A DNA stretch of 64,000 nucleotides from positions 310,001-374,000 of the forward strand of contig NZ_VNHS01000010.1 in assembly GCF_008124765.1 (NCBI RefSeq). Reading direction: 5' to 3'. Below, piece by piece: positions 16,574 through 23,926 of the stretch. The notes beneath the pieces are model-generated. The model did no database searches, had not been told where the DNA came from, and saw only the letters and a program-made list of their open reading frames with translations. Position numbers and translations under genes: made by a program. The stretch's first letter is position 1; each line of letters starts with the position of its first letter. Source of the DNA: Paenibacillus methanolicus. GTDB lineage: Bacteria; Bacillota; Bacilli; Paenibacillales; Paenibacillaceae.

Positions 16574-16963
16574 ACGTTTTCCCTCCCTGACTGCGGCGTC
16601 CGGCCGTCGGCGGAGCTCCCGCCAGAGCAGGTCCCCGGGTCGAACGACGCTTTATAATTTATAGTATACACCGCTTCCGGCTATCCCTCAAGGGACGCGC
16701 ATACATGCACGATGGCGCTCTCGAAGCGTTCGGCACCGTTCGACTTTTGTAGTTGCCGCCTCGCGAAGTGAAGGTTTATAATAGGGGGTAGCTTTGCTCG
16801 GACGATCGGATGCAGCATCAACAGGCTGCGCATGTTATTTTTTTCACATAGTTGAATTTATTGCTCCCTTTGGCTGAAGAACGCCCGTGCGCGTAGCATT
16901 TCCCGCTCTAACACTACCCATTGACCGGACCAGAAGCGCCCGGCGGACAAGGAGGAACCCTTC
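16574..16963. promoter_or_regulatory. Divergent promoter region of the HesB-like gene and mqnE
   Basis: Minus strand: TTGAGG (16686-16691), 17 bases, TATACT (16663-16668), driving the HesB-like gene. Plus strand: TTGCCG (16753-16758), 18 bases, TATAAT (16777-16782), driving mqnE. The mqnE message would carry a leader of about 170 nt including a small GCAGC/GCTGC hairpin and a T-rich stretch at 16835-16842; no known riboswitch is recognised. Confidence 0.65.
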
Positions 16964-18067
16964 ATGAACGTCGCAATACCGACAGAAGACAAACAAATGC
17001 AGGCCATTATCGAGAAAGTACGCGCCGGCGAACGCCTTACCCGCGAGGATGGCATATTCCTGTACAAATCCGACGACCTGCTCACGATCGGCCAGATGGC
17101 CAACGAGGTCAACCTGCGCAAGAACGGCCGCAAGGTGTACTTCATCGAGAACATGAGCCTCTACTTCACGAACGTCTGCGAAGCGCACTGCGCCTTCTGC
17201 AACTTCCGCAAGGACGAAGGCCAGCCCGGGTCGTATACCCTCAGCGGCGAGCAGATGATCGAATACGTCGAGCAGCACATCCACCCCGGCGTCCGCGAAT
17301 TCCATATCGTCGGCGGCCACAACCCGCACGTGCCGTTTCAATATTATGTGGATTCGTTAAAAGCATTACATGAGCGCTATCCGGACGTCACGCTGAAAGC
17401 CTACACGGCAGCGGAGATCGACTTCTTCTCCCGGATCAGCGGCCTCAGCTACCGCGAAGTGCTGCAGGAGCTGATGAAGGTCGGCTTGAAGAGCCTGACC
17501 GGCGGCGGCGCCGAGATTCTCTCCGACGAATACCGCCGCAAGATGAAAGTAACCAAAGCGGACGTCTCCCAGTACCTCGACGTTCACCGCAACGCGCACG
17601 AGCTTGGCTTGCGCACGCATACGACGATGTTATACGGTTCGGTCGAGAAGCACGAAGACCGCATCGACCATATGACGCAAATACGCGAGCTGCAGGACGA
17701 GACGAACGGTTTCCTCGTCTTTATTCCGTTGTCCATGCAGCCGATCAGCCCGAAAGCCGGCATTCGCAGACGCAACTCGGCCTACGAGGATTTGAAGACG
17801 ATCGCCATCAGCCGTCTCATGCTCGATAACTTCCAGCATATCAAGGCGTACTTCATCAACATCGGAACCCAGCTGACCCAAGTTTCGCTCACGATGGGCG
17901 CGGACGACGTTCACGGCACGATCGTCAAGGAACGGATCAGCCACTCGGCGGGGGCGCTCACGCCGGAAGGCATTACGCGCGAGGATCTCATCTGGCTCGT
18001 GAAAGGCGCGGGCCGCATTCCCGTCGAGCGCGACACCTTCTACAACGAAGTGAAGGTCTACGACTGA
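16964..18067 (+). CDS. mqnE: Aminofutalosine synthase MqnE (radical SAM)
   Basis: The 367-residue radical-SAM enzyme joins SAM to the chorismate-derived enolpyruvyl benzoate in the futalosine route to menaquinone. The cluster-binding CEAHCAFC gives Cys72, Cys76 and Cys79. GGHNPHVPFQYYVD, LTGGGAEILSDE and FIPLSMQPISPKAG match MqnE rather than MqnC. The ATG at 16964 follows AAGGAGG. No other mqn gene is in the window. The neighbouring Fe-S carriers could supply its cluster, but that is inference. Confidence 0.95.
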   Translation: MNVAIPTEDKQMQAIIEKVRAGERLTREDGIFLYKSDDLLTIGQMANEVNLRKNGRKVYFIENMSLYFTNVCEAHCAFCNFRKDEGQPGSYTLSGEQMIEYVEQHIHPGVREFHIVGGHNPHVPFQYYVDSLKALHERYPDVTLKAYTAAEIDFFSRISGLSYREVLQELMKVGLKSLTGGGAEILSDEYRRKMKVTKADVSQYLDVHRNAHELGLRTHTTMLYGSVEKHEDRIDHMTQIRELQDETNGFLVFIPLSMQPISPKAGIRRRNSAYEDLKTIAISRLMLDNFQHIKAYFINIGTQLTQVSLTMGADDVHGTIVKERISHSAGALTPEGITREDLIWLVKGAGRIPVERDTFYNEVKVYD

Positions 18068-18154
18068 TCGGATGCGCATTCGCGCATACTACGCGTATGT
18101 TGCGGCGTATCACCTGGTTTACACACAATCGCTGAAACAAAGGTTGGGATTCAG

Positions 18155-19222
18155 ATGAAACGTTTTGTAGTATTAGGCGGCGGATACGGCGGGTTGACCG
18201 TCGTGCACGAGCTGCTCGAAGGCGAGCTTCCGGACGATACCGTCATCGTCCTAATTGACCGGATGCCCCACCAAGGATTGAAAACCGAGTATTACGCGCT
18301 CGCGGCCGGGACAGTCTCGGATCTCGACCTTCGGGTGCAGTTCCCTTCCGACCCTCGTCTAATCGTCACGTACGGCGAGGTGACCGACGTCAATCTCGAC
18401 GCGAAGCAAGTCATCCTGGCCGGACAAGAGCCGCTCGAATACGAGCGCTTGGTCATCGCGCTGGGCTGCACGGACAAATATCACGGCATCGAAGGCGCGG
18501 AGCTGTATTCCAACAGCATCCAGACCTTCTCTTCCGCGCGCAAGACGTATCAACGGCTCAACGACGTCAAGCCTTACGGACAAATCTCGATCATCGGCGG
18601 CGGATTGAGCGGCGTCGAAGTGGCGGCGGAACTTCGCGAGAGCCGGCCAGACCTCAACGTCCGCATCATCGACCGCGGCGGCTCCGTCATGTCCGCGTTC
18701 CCGGGCAAGGTGCAAGAATACGTCGCTTCCTGGTTCCTCGAGCACGACGTCGAGATGCGCAGCCACGTCTCGCTGAACCGCGTCGAGGAAGGCATTCTGC
18801 ACGACGCCAACTCGCCGGATCCGATCTATACGGACGTCACCGTCTGGACGGCCGGCATTCAGCCGGTCTCGCTCGTGCAACGCATGTCGCTGCCGAAGGA
18901 CAAACAAGGACGTCTCGTCATTAACGAATACCACCAACTCCCGGACTACCCGGAAGTATTCATCGTCGGCGATTGCGCCTCCGTGCCGTTCGCGCCGAGC
19001 GGGCAAGCCGCCGGCGCCCAGGGCAAGCAGGTCGCGCAGGTGATGCAGGCGATTTGGCATAACAAAACGCCCCGGCTTGGTCCAATGAAGCTCAAGGGCG
19101 TTCTCGGTTCGCTCGGCAAAAAAGCCGGCTTCGGTCTTATGGGCAAAACGACGCTCATGGGACGCGTGCCGCGCATGTTGAAGAGCGGCGTGCTATGGAA
19201 ATCCAAGCACCATATCGGCTAA
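18155..19222 (+). CDS. yutJ: FAD-dependent NADH dehydrogenase-like protein (YutJ/NDH-2 family)
   Basis: The 355-residue flavoprotein begins with the FAD-binding GGGYGGLTVVHEL and has a second dinucleotide fold IIGGGLSGVEVAAEL near residue 148, the two-Rossmann layout of type II NADH dehydrogenases. VWTAGIQP and the FIVGDCASVPF motif, which contacts FAD, follow. NDH-2 proteins pass electrons from NADH to menaquinone at the membrane surface. The C-terminal region KKAGFGLMGKTTLMGRVPRML may be the membrane anchor. The neighbourhood (yuzB, NifU-like) matches B. subtilis yutJ. Confidence 0.9.
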   Translation: MKRFVVLGGGYGGLTVVHELLEGELPDDTVIVLIDRMPHQGLKTEYYALAAGTVSDLDLRVQFPSDPRLIVTYGEVTDVNLDAKQVILAGQEPLEYERLVIALGCTDKYHGIEGAELYSNSIQTFSSARKTYQRLNDVKPYGQISIIGGGLSGVEVAAELRESRPDLNVRIIDRGGSVMSAFPGKVQEYVASWFLEHDVEMRSHVSLNRVEEGILHDANSPDPIYTDVTVWTAGIQPVSLVQRMSLPKDKQGRLVINEYHQLPDYPEVFIVGDCASVPFAPSGQAAGAQGKQVAQVMQAIWHNKTPRLGPMKLKGVLGSLGKKAGFGLMGKTTLMGRVPRMLKSGVLWKSKHHIG

Positions 19223-19237
19223 TCGCGGGCGTCGACG

Positions 19238-19510
19238 CTATAGGTCGTCGATAATACGGTCGAGCGCTTCTCGCTCCGCCTGCTGTTCCTTAATGGCTTC
19301 CATAATGCGTTGTTCCAGCTCTTCGGCGGTTTCGCCGGCGACGATCTCGCCGTTCACCATGCCGAACGGGAACAAATAACATTCGCCGCAATTGCCCAGA
19401 CAGCCATATTCGATCACATCATAATCCGGGTTTTCTTCCAGTCGTTTCATGACTTGATCCGTGCCGTGGTGCATATTGCTGGCGCAGAACTCAATAATCG
19501 GTTTTAACAT
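19238..19510 (-). CDS. yuzB: YuzB-family (DUF1450) protein
   Basis: The 90-residue protein contains [16 protein letters not shown] and the [15 protein letters not shown] cluster with four cysteines, hallmarks of the YuzB family, and a Glu-rich helical C-terminus. The cysteine pattern recalls 2Fe-2S thioredoxin-like ferredoxins, so cluster binding is plausible. It converges on yutJ and diverges from the NifU-like gene. Function is not established for the family. Confidence 0.9.
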   Translation of the reverse strand: MLKPIIEFCASNMHHGTDQVMKRLEENPDYDVIEYGCLGNCGECYLFPFGMVNGEIVAGETAEELEQRIMEAIKEQQAEREALDRIIDDL

Positions 19511-19540
19511 GTTTGATCACCGGCCTTACGTTGATATCCA

Positions 19541-19569
19541 TTTTCATTTGCGCGTCTTTGTACTATAAT
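19541..19569 (+). promoter_or_regulatory. Promoter of the NifU-like gene
   Basis: TTTTCA (19541-19546), 17 bases, TATAAT (19564-19569), with AAAGGAG 12 bases further on. Confidence 0.6.
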
Positions 19570-19593
19570 AGAGTAAGAAAGGAGTTGATTGCA

Positions 19594-19836
19594 ATGAGCG
19601 AAAATACGGCAACGATGTATGATGAGGTATTGGATGTCCTCGATAAGCTTCGTCCGTTCCTGCAACGCGACGGCGGCGACGTTGAGCTCGTGGATGTGGA
19701 AGACGGTATCGTCAAGCTGCGTCTGATGGGCGCATGCGGCAGCTGCCCAAGCTCCACGATCACGCTCAAGGCGGGCATCGAACGCGCCCTGCTGGAAGAG
19801 GTCGAAGGCGTACAAGAGGTAGTTCAAGTATTCTAA
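19594..19836 (+). CDS. yutI: NifU C-terminal-like Fe-S scaffold/carrier (YutI-like)
   Basis: This 80-residue protein consists of the NifU C-terminal domain only: [19 protein letters not shown] followed by [16 protein letters not shown] with Cys48 and Cys51. Two such subunits bind one 4Fe-4S cluster and deliver it to target proteins. The start is ATG 19594 behind AAAGGAG; the frame upstream covers the promoter. A strong terminator follows, so it is monocistronic. Confidence 0.94.
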   Translation: MSENTATMYDEVLDVLDKLRPFLQRDGGDVELVDVEDGIVKLRLMGACGSCPSSTITLKAGIERALLEEVEGVQEVVQVF

Positions 19837-19869
19837 TCGTGTCCTGACGTCAGGACGTTCGTGTGCACG

Positions 19870-19918
19870 AAGAGTCTTGCCCTTTCGCGATTAGCGCGAA
19901 GGAAGCAAGACTCTTTTT
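19870..19918 (+). terminator. Strong intrinsic terminator after the NifU-like gene
   Basis: The stem AAGAGTCTTGC / GCAAGACTCTT encloses an inner CCTTTCGCG / GCGCGAAGG hairpin and is followed by TTTTT. Confidence 0.9.
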
Positions 19919-19942
19919 CTTATTGCCCCGATGCGGCGGCGA

Positions 19943-20722
19943 TTATCGAATGGACGTCTTGATCGGATCGAATCCGCCGTTGACGTCGACGACGTTGCCG
20001 GTCAAATAATCCGAATGCGGCAGACACAGAAACGCGATCACGCGCGCGACGTCCTCTCCGCTTCCCGGCCGAGCGGTCGGCGCCTCGTCTTCCTGCTCGT
20101 TCATGACGTCCGCGATCGAACGCTCCTTGTTCTTGCCTCTAATATCGCCGGGACAAATCATATGTACCGTAATGCCCGAAGCCGCTTCCTCGACGGCCAG
20201 CGTCTTCGTGAAGGAGACGAGCCCCGTCTTCGCCGCCGCGTAGACGGCCCGGTGCGGCCAAGCGCGCCCTTCGCCCGCGTGGCCGAAGCCGAAGTGAAAG
20301 ATGCGGCCCCACTGCTGGGCGCGCATGCCCGGCAGCATCCGGCGGTCGAGCAGCATGACGCCGAGCAGATTCCCGTTCACGAGGCCGATGATCTCCGCTT
20401 CCCCATAATCGGCGAAGAGCTCGCGTTCCCTTCGGAACGGCCCAGCGTTATTGATCAGAATGTCGATCGCTCCGGTACGGGACCATGCCAGCGCCTGATC
20501 GGCCATCGCCGCCACGTCCTCTGGCTTGGCGACGTCACCTCGAATGGCGATCGATTGCACGCCCATGCCCCGAATGTCCTCGGCGAGCCGCTCCGCTTCT
20601 TCCTTGCTGCTCACATAGTTCAGCACGATATCGCAGCCCATCTTCGCCAGCGCGAGCGCCGTCATTTTGCCAAGTCCCTTGGCGCTGCCCGTAATGAATG
20701 CCGTTCTCCCTTGCAGCTCCAT
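19943..20722 (-). CDS. Short-chain dehydrogenase/reductase lacking the usual active-site serine
   Basis: The 259-residue protein has the SDR cofactor loop TGSAKGLG (11-18), NNAG (91-94), YAAAK (Tyr161, Lys165) and a C-terminal SDYLTGNVVDVNGGF. The catalytic Ser expected about 13 residues before the Tyr is not there: this stretch reads GRIFHFGFGHAGEG and has no Ser or Thr. The cofactor site appears intact, so NAD(P) binding is likely but ordinary ketoreductase chemistry is doubtful. The gene is preceded by a long repeat-containing leader. Substrate unknown. Confidence 0.9.
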   Translation of the reverse strand: MELQGRTAFITGSAKGLGKMTALALAKMGCDIVLNYVSSKEEAERLAEDIRGMGVQSIAIRGDVAKPEDVAAMADQALAWSRTGAIDILINNAGPFRRERELFADYGEAEIIGLVNGNLLGVMLLDRRMLPGMRAQQWGRIFHFGFGHAGEGRAWPHRAVYAAAKTGLVSFTKTLAVEEAASGITVHMICPGDIRGKNKERSIADVMNEQEDEAPTARPGSGEDVARVIAFLCLPHSDYLTGNVVDVNGGFDPIKTSIR

Positions 20723-21405
20723 CCTCGTTCCTCCCTCGCATGAACAAAAGGGCTTCGCCCTTCAAATCTTCCGTTCTGGCTCCCCCTTTCCCCTCCGCCG
20801 CAATGCTGTCAGGATAAGAGGGCTCCGCCCTTTTGACCCGACTTTTGGTGCTCCCTCCTCCCACCTCCTCCGCCGAGGAGGCTCCAAAGCCTATGCTTCC
20901 GAAGTGCGCTTTCCTTTGAAAACGCTCAGGACTCCCTATTTCGTGCTGGCATGTTTGTTCGCGGTCGGCGGGAAGGCTTGAGTGTGGCACGCTTTTGTCC
21001 TGTCGGACAAAGCTTCAGTGGGTTTTGAAGTTCGTCCTAAGACATAGGCATGTGCATAAGGGGAACCAGAAGGTTAAGCATATGCTTCCGAAGTCGTTTT
21101 CCTCCGAAAAACGTTCATCTCTGGATCTACTTCGCAGCCGTCTTCGATGTGTCCTCTCGAAGGGAGCCCGCTCGCCAGTCCTTCGGACTGGCTCTTGTTC
21201 GAGCTTCGTTCGTTACGTTTAGCTTTGGGGTGGTATCCAATCCAGTAGGTTGTCTACTTGGTTCGGTGCTGACCTTCGATAGCGGTTGCATAGATTTATA
21301 TGCGAGAACTTATGAATCCCTGTATGAGAGCAAAGAAAAAAGACTTAAAGCGGGCCGGAATCCGGCGGCCGCTTAAGCCTGGCGCTCATCGAAGAGTATA
21401 GCATA
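20723..21405. repeat. 683-bp gene-free segment with repeats
   Basis: No convincing gene is present. The part at ~20815-21015 shares blocks with 47276-47411: CTCCGCCGAGG with GGCTCCAA, GGACTCCC with TTTCGTGCTGGC, and GGCACGCTTTTGTCCTG with CGGACAAAGCTT. Inside, TATGCTTCCGAAGT followed by a TTTCCT..GAAAA motif occurs twice (near 20892 and 21079). A CAGTCC..GGACTG hairpin lies near 21178. The right end is the terminator at 21336-21378. On the minus strand this would be the leader of the SDR gene. Confidence 0.6.
21336..21378 (-). terminator. Terminator of the HEPN-like gene
   Basis: Minus strand: CTTAAGCGGCCGCCGGA pairs with CCGGCCCGCTTTAAG, followed by TCTTTTTTC, shortly after the stop at 21406. 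Confidence 0.85.
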
Positions 21406-22119
21406 TTATGATTCCCATTTCCTCATCTGGCGAATCGCGTACTCGAACATGATCCGAAGGCTGCGCGTCGCAAGATCGAGTCCTTGCTGCGCGTCCGCCA
21501 GCTGCCCCTTCAAATCCTCGATCCGATGCGCTTCGCCGTAATGCTCATGGTTCTGCTTCAAATCATCCTGCAGCTCGGAGTTCATATGATGGATCTCGAC
21601 ATTGCGGCGCCGGCGCAGCCGGTTGGTCGCATCCTTATGCTTCTCCTTCAGCTCGTCCAGCCGGACGGACAGCTCGGGATGCAGCTTGCGCTGGCGCATG
21701 TTGCGCAGCACGGTGAAATACGAGAAATGCGGCTTGATCCGCTCTGTCTCGAGACCGAGAAAATCATTCAGCATATTGCCCATCTTGTCCAGTATGGCGA
21801 ACATGCGGATGAATCCGTTCTTATCGAAAAACACGTGGCGCTGATAGTTCAGCCGTTCGGCCGGCGACATCGCTTCCAGCGATTCGCTCTTCACCATCTC
21901 GGCGAACTTCTTGGCCGCATAATGCGTCTGCTCTAATTCGTCGAGCGAGGCGATCAGTCCATGCGTCCACACCTCGTATTTGCGAAGCTTGTGGTCGCGA
22001 TCTCGCCCGGCGGCGATGCGTTTGTGCACCGTCTGGGCGAATTGCTCCATCGTGCGGATCGTCTCGTACATATCGCCCTGCAGCTCGCGCGGTTTCTCGC
22101 CAAACATCATCCGAAGCAT
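21406..22119 (-). CDS. Helical protein, HEPN-like (Cthe_2314 type)
   Basis: The 237-residue protein is mostly alpha-helical and charged. It has RNVEIHH, that is Arg172-x4-His177, which fits the R-x4-6-H motif of HEPN domains, many of which are RNases or nucleotide-binding partners. Paenibacillus proteins of similar look are annotated as Cthe_2314-family HEPN proteins (from memory). No toxin partner or nucleotidyltransferase gene is adjacent, so a toxin role is not supported. GGAGG lies 13 bases before the ATG at 22119, a rather long spacing. Confidence 0.6.
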   Translation of the reverse strand: MLRMMFGEKPRELQGDMYETIRTMEQFAQTVHKRIAAGRDRDHKLRKYEVWTHGLIASLDELEQTHYAAKKFAEMVKSESLEAMSPAERLNYQRHVFFDKNGFIRMFAILDKMGNMLNDFLGLETERIKPHFSYFTVLRNMRQRKLHPELSVRLDELKEKHKDATNRLRRRRNVEIHHMNSELQDDLKQNHEHYGEAHRIEDLKGQLADAQQGLDLATRSLRIMFEYAIRQMRKWES

Positions 22120-22227
22120 GAAACGATGCCCACCTCCTTCGCGCCCTGGCTTATCGGCTTGTCATCTAGATTACCCATGCGGCCGGCGCGTCAATCGTGG
22201 TAATATTCGAAGCGCCCGCCTTGTCTG

Positions 22228-23157
22228 TTAAGGCCGGTAACGACCTTCCCGCCACTTCCAGGAACGGATGGCCAAATCGCACATGAAGGCGAATAAGACC
22301 GAGATGATCGTGTTATGAATGAGGCTCGTGAACAAGAACCAGTCCTCGTTCGTCAGCGTCGCGGTCAAGATGGCCCCGCTGAACACTTGGCAGACGACGA
22401 GCACGAACACGAGCCGGGCGCCGCGACGGATGGCCGGCTGCTCCTGCGCGTAGCGGACCGCCTTCGCCCATATCAGGCCGAGCAGCACGGTTAGGATGAC
22501 CGCGCCGATCCGGTGGTAGAAGACGATTTCGGTGGCGCCCTCCAATACCGGCACGATTTCCCCGTTACAGAGCGGCCAGCCGAGACAGCCGCCGGAAGAG
22601 TCCGTGTGGCGAATGAACGCGCCCAAGTAGATGACGACGTACGTAAAAACGAGCGCGGCAACCGTCAGCGAGAATATTTGCGGATGAACGGCCTTGGACG
22701 GTCGGTCCGCCTCGACGCCGTTCCGCATTCGCCTTACCCAGATGACGAGCAGCAGCGTACAGGTAAAAGCCATAATGGAAAAACCGAAGTGCAGCGCCAT
22801 AACCGGCGGGGATGTAGGCCACATGACCGCGGCGGCTCCAAGCAGCGCCTGAAGGATCGTAAAGAAGCCCGTTCCTGCGGAATAAAGCACCGCCTCTTTG
22901 TGCTGCCGATAGTCTTTGATTGTCAGGATAAAGACGGCAAGGACGATGAGTCCGACAATGCCCGTCACGAGACGGTGGGAATATTCAATCATCGATTCGA
23001 TCGTATATGCGGGAATAAATTTGCCATGGCAGAGCGGCCAGTCGTCGCCGCAGCCTCGCCCGGACTCGGTGTTCGTCACGAGCGCGCCCGCGAGCAGCAC
23101 CAGCAGCATTCCGATACAGGCGGCAAGCGCAAGCGCCCGATAGCGTTTAGAGATCAT
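22228..23157 (-). CDS. ctaA: Heme A synthase CtaA (COX15 family)
   Basis: The ~309-residue integral membrane protein oxidises the C8 methyl of heme O to a formyl group for cytochrome oxidase. It has about eight hydrophobic segments and CtaA landmarks: GALVTNTESGRGCGDDWPLCHG with its Cys pair, then EYSHRLVTG, MALHFGFS, GAFIRHTDSSGGC and the late LIHNTI histidine. The start is placed at ATG 23157 behind CAGGTG; the frame reaches a TTG at 23190 without a better ribosome site. ctaB lies 19 kb away with sco. Confidence 0.94.
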   Translation of the reverse strand: MISKRYRALALAACIGMLLVLLAGALVTNTESGRGCGDDWPLCHGKFIPAYTIESMIEYSHRLVTGIVGLIVLAVFILTIKDYRQHKEAVLYSAGTGFFTILQALLGAAAVMWPTSPPVMALHFGFSIMAFTCTLLLVIWVRRMRNGVEADRPSKAVHPQIFSLTVAALVFTYVVIYLGAFIRHTDSSGGCLGWPLCNGEIVPVLEGATEIVFYHRIGAVILTVLLGLIWAKAVRYAQEQPAIRRGARLVFVLVVCQVFSGAILTATLTNEDWFLFTSLIHNTIISVLFAFMCDLAIRSWKWREGRYRP

Positions 23158-23337
23158 TGTCATCACCTGTTTCCGTATAATTCTTCTCAATTATAGCGAG
23201 TCGGTTTGTCAAATACCATGTTGAAAATGTGAACTCAATCACAAAGTCTGAAGTTGTGACGATTTTCGAGCGCTATCCCTGCCGCGCGTTCCGATTGCCT
23301 CTTCATCTTATATAGCATAACCAGAATCACGTTTGGA

Positions 23338-23443
23338 CAAAGGCGAAACGGCTATTGCCGTCTTTTTGCGGCGATGGGAGTTACGTTCCGGAGAAATACA
23401 AGATGGATGAATAAACGTGAAACTTATACTTTCTTGTATTTCA
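23338..23443. repeat. Dispersed double-hairpin repeat, complete copy
   Basis: Left half: GGCGAAACGGC ... GCGGC followed by GTTCCGGAGAA. Right half: GAAATACAAG (near 23393) and CTTGTATTTC (near 23433) form a perfect 10-bp inverted repeat around AATAAACGTGAAACTTATA. The same layout occurs at 60065 and twice in tandem at 61651. Confidence 0.75.
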
Positions 23444-23446
23444 AAT

Positions 23447-23507
23447 AAAAAACAGACCCGCTGTTTTCTCTTACCGCCGGATGGCGGGCAGGAAAACAAA
23501 CGGGTCT
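23447..23507 (-). terminator. Terminator of the thioredoxin-like gene
   Basis: Minus strand: AGACCCGTTTGTTTTC pairs with GAAAACAGCGGGTCT around an inner GCCCGCC/GGCGG hairpin and is followed by GTTTTTTATT. Confidence 0.88.
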
Positions 23508-23534
23508 ATTCTGGCGCTTCGCGCCGCTTATCGC

Positions 23535-23879
23535 TTACTTGCCCAGGGCGCCGGCGACTTCAAGGGCGCGATCGAGGAACTGCTCGATCTCGTCCCGCGA
23601 CTTGCGGAGCTTGCTGACGAAACGGACGACTTCGCTGCCGCCGCGGAAGGCGATGAAGCTTGGAATGCCCAGTATGTTCAGCTCGCTGCACAGATCCGGC
23701 AGATCGTCGCGGTCGATCTCGTAGAAACGGATGCGTCCCGCGTACTGCTTCTCCACCTCGGGCATGAACGGATCGATGAAATGGCAGTCCTTGCACCATG
23801 TTGTCTTGAATACGACCACGGTTAGATCCTCGGGCGCGGTCGCTTCGCGAAACGACGCGTCATCGCGGATTTTCTCCAT
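23535..23879 (-). CDS. Thioredoxin-like protein (WCKDC)
   Basis: The 114-residue single-domain protein has the redox motif WCKDC (Cys29, Cys32), the cis-proline segment LGIPSFIAFRGG and no signal peptide, so it acts in the cytosol. The spacer Lys-Asp differs from classic WCGPC thioredoxins and recalls YtpP-like proteins of Bacilli. It is likely a disulfide or bacillithiol-linked reductase (inference). It stands alone between its terminator and the stalk-domain lipoprotein gene, 47 bases downstream of the latter's stop. Confidence 0.9.
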   Translation of the reverse strand: MEKIRDDASFREATAPEDLTVVVFKTTWCKDCHFIDPFMPEVEKQYAGRIRFYEIDRDDLPDLCSELNILGIPSFIAFRGGSEVVRFVSKLRKSRDEIEQFLDRALEVAGALGK

Positions 23880-23926
23880 CCGTCTTCACCTCCTTAAGCG
23901 CTCGTTAAAACGCGGGTCCAGCTGTC

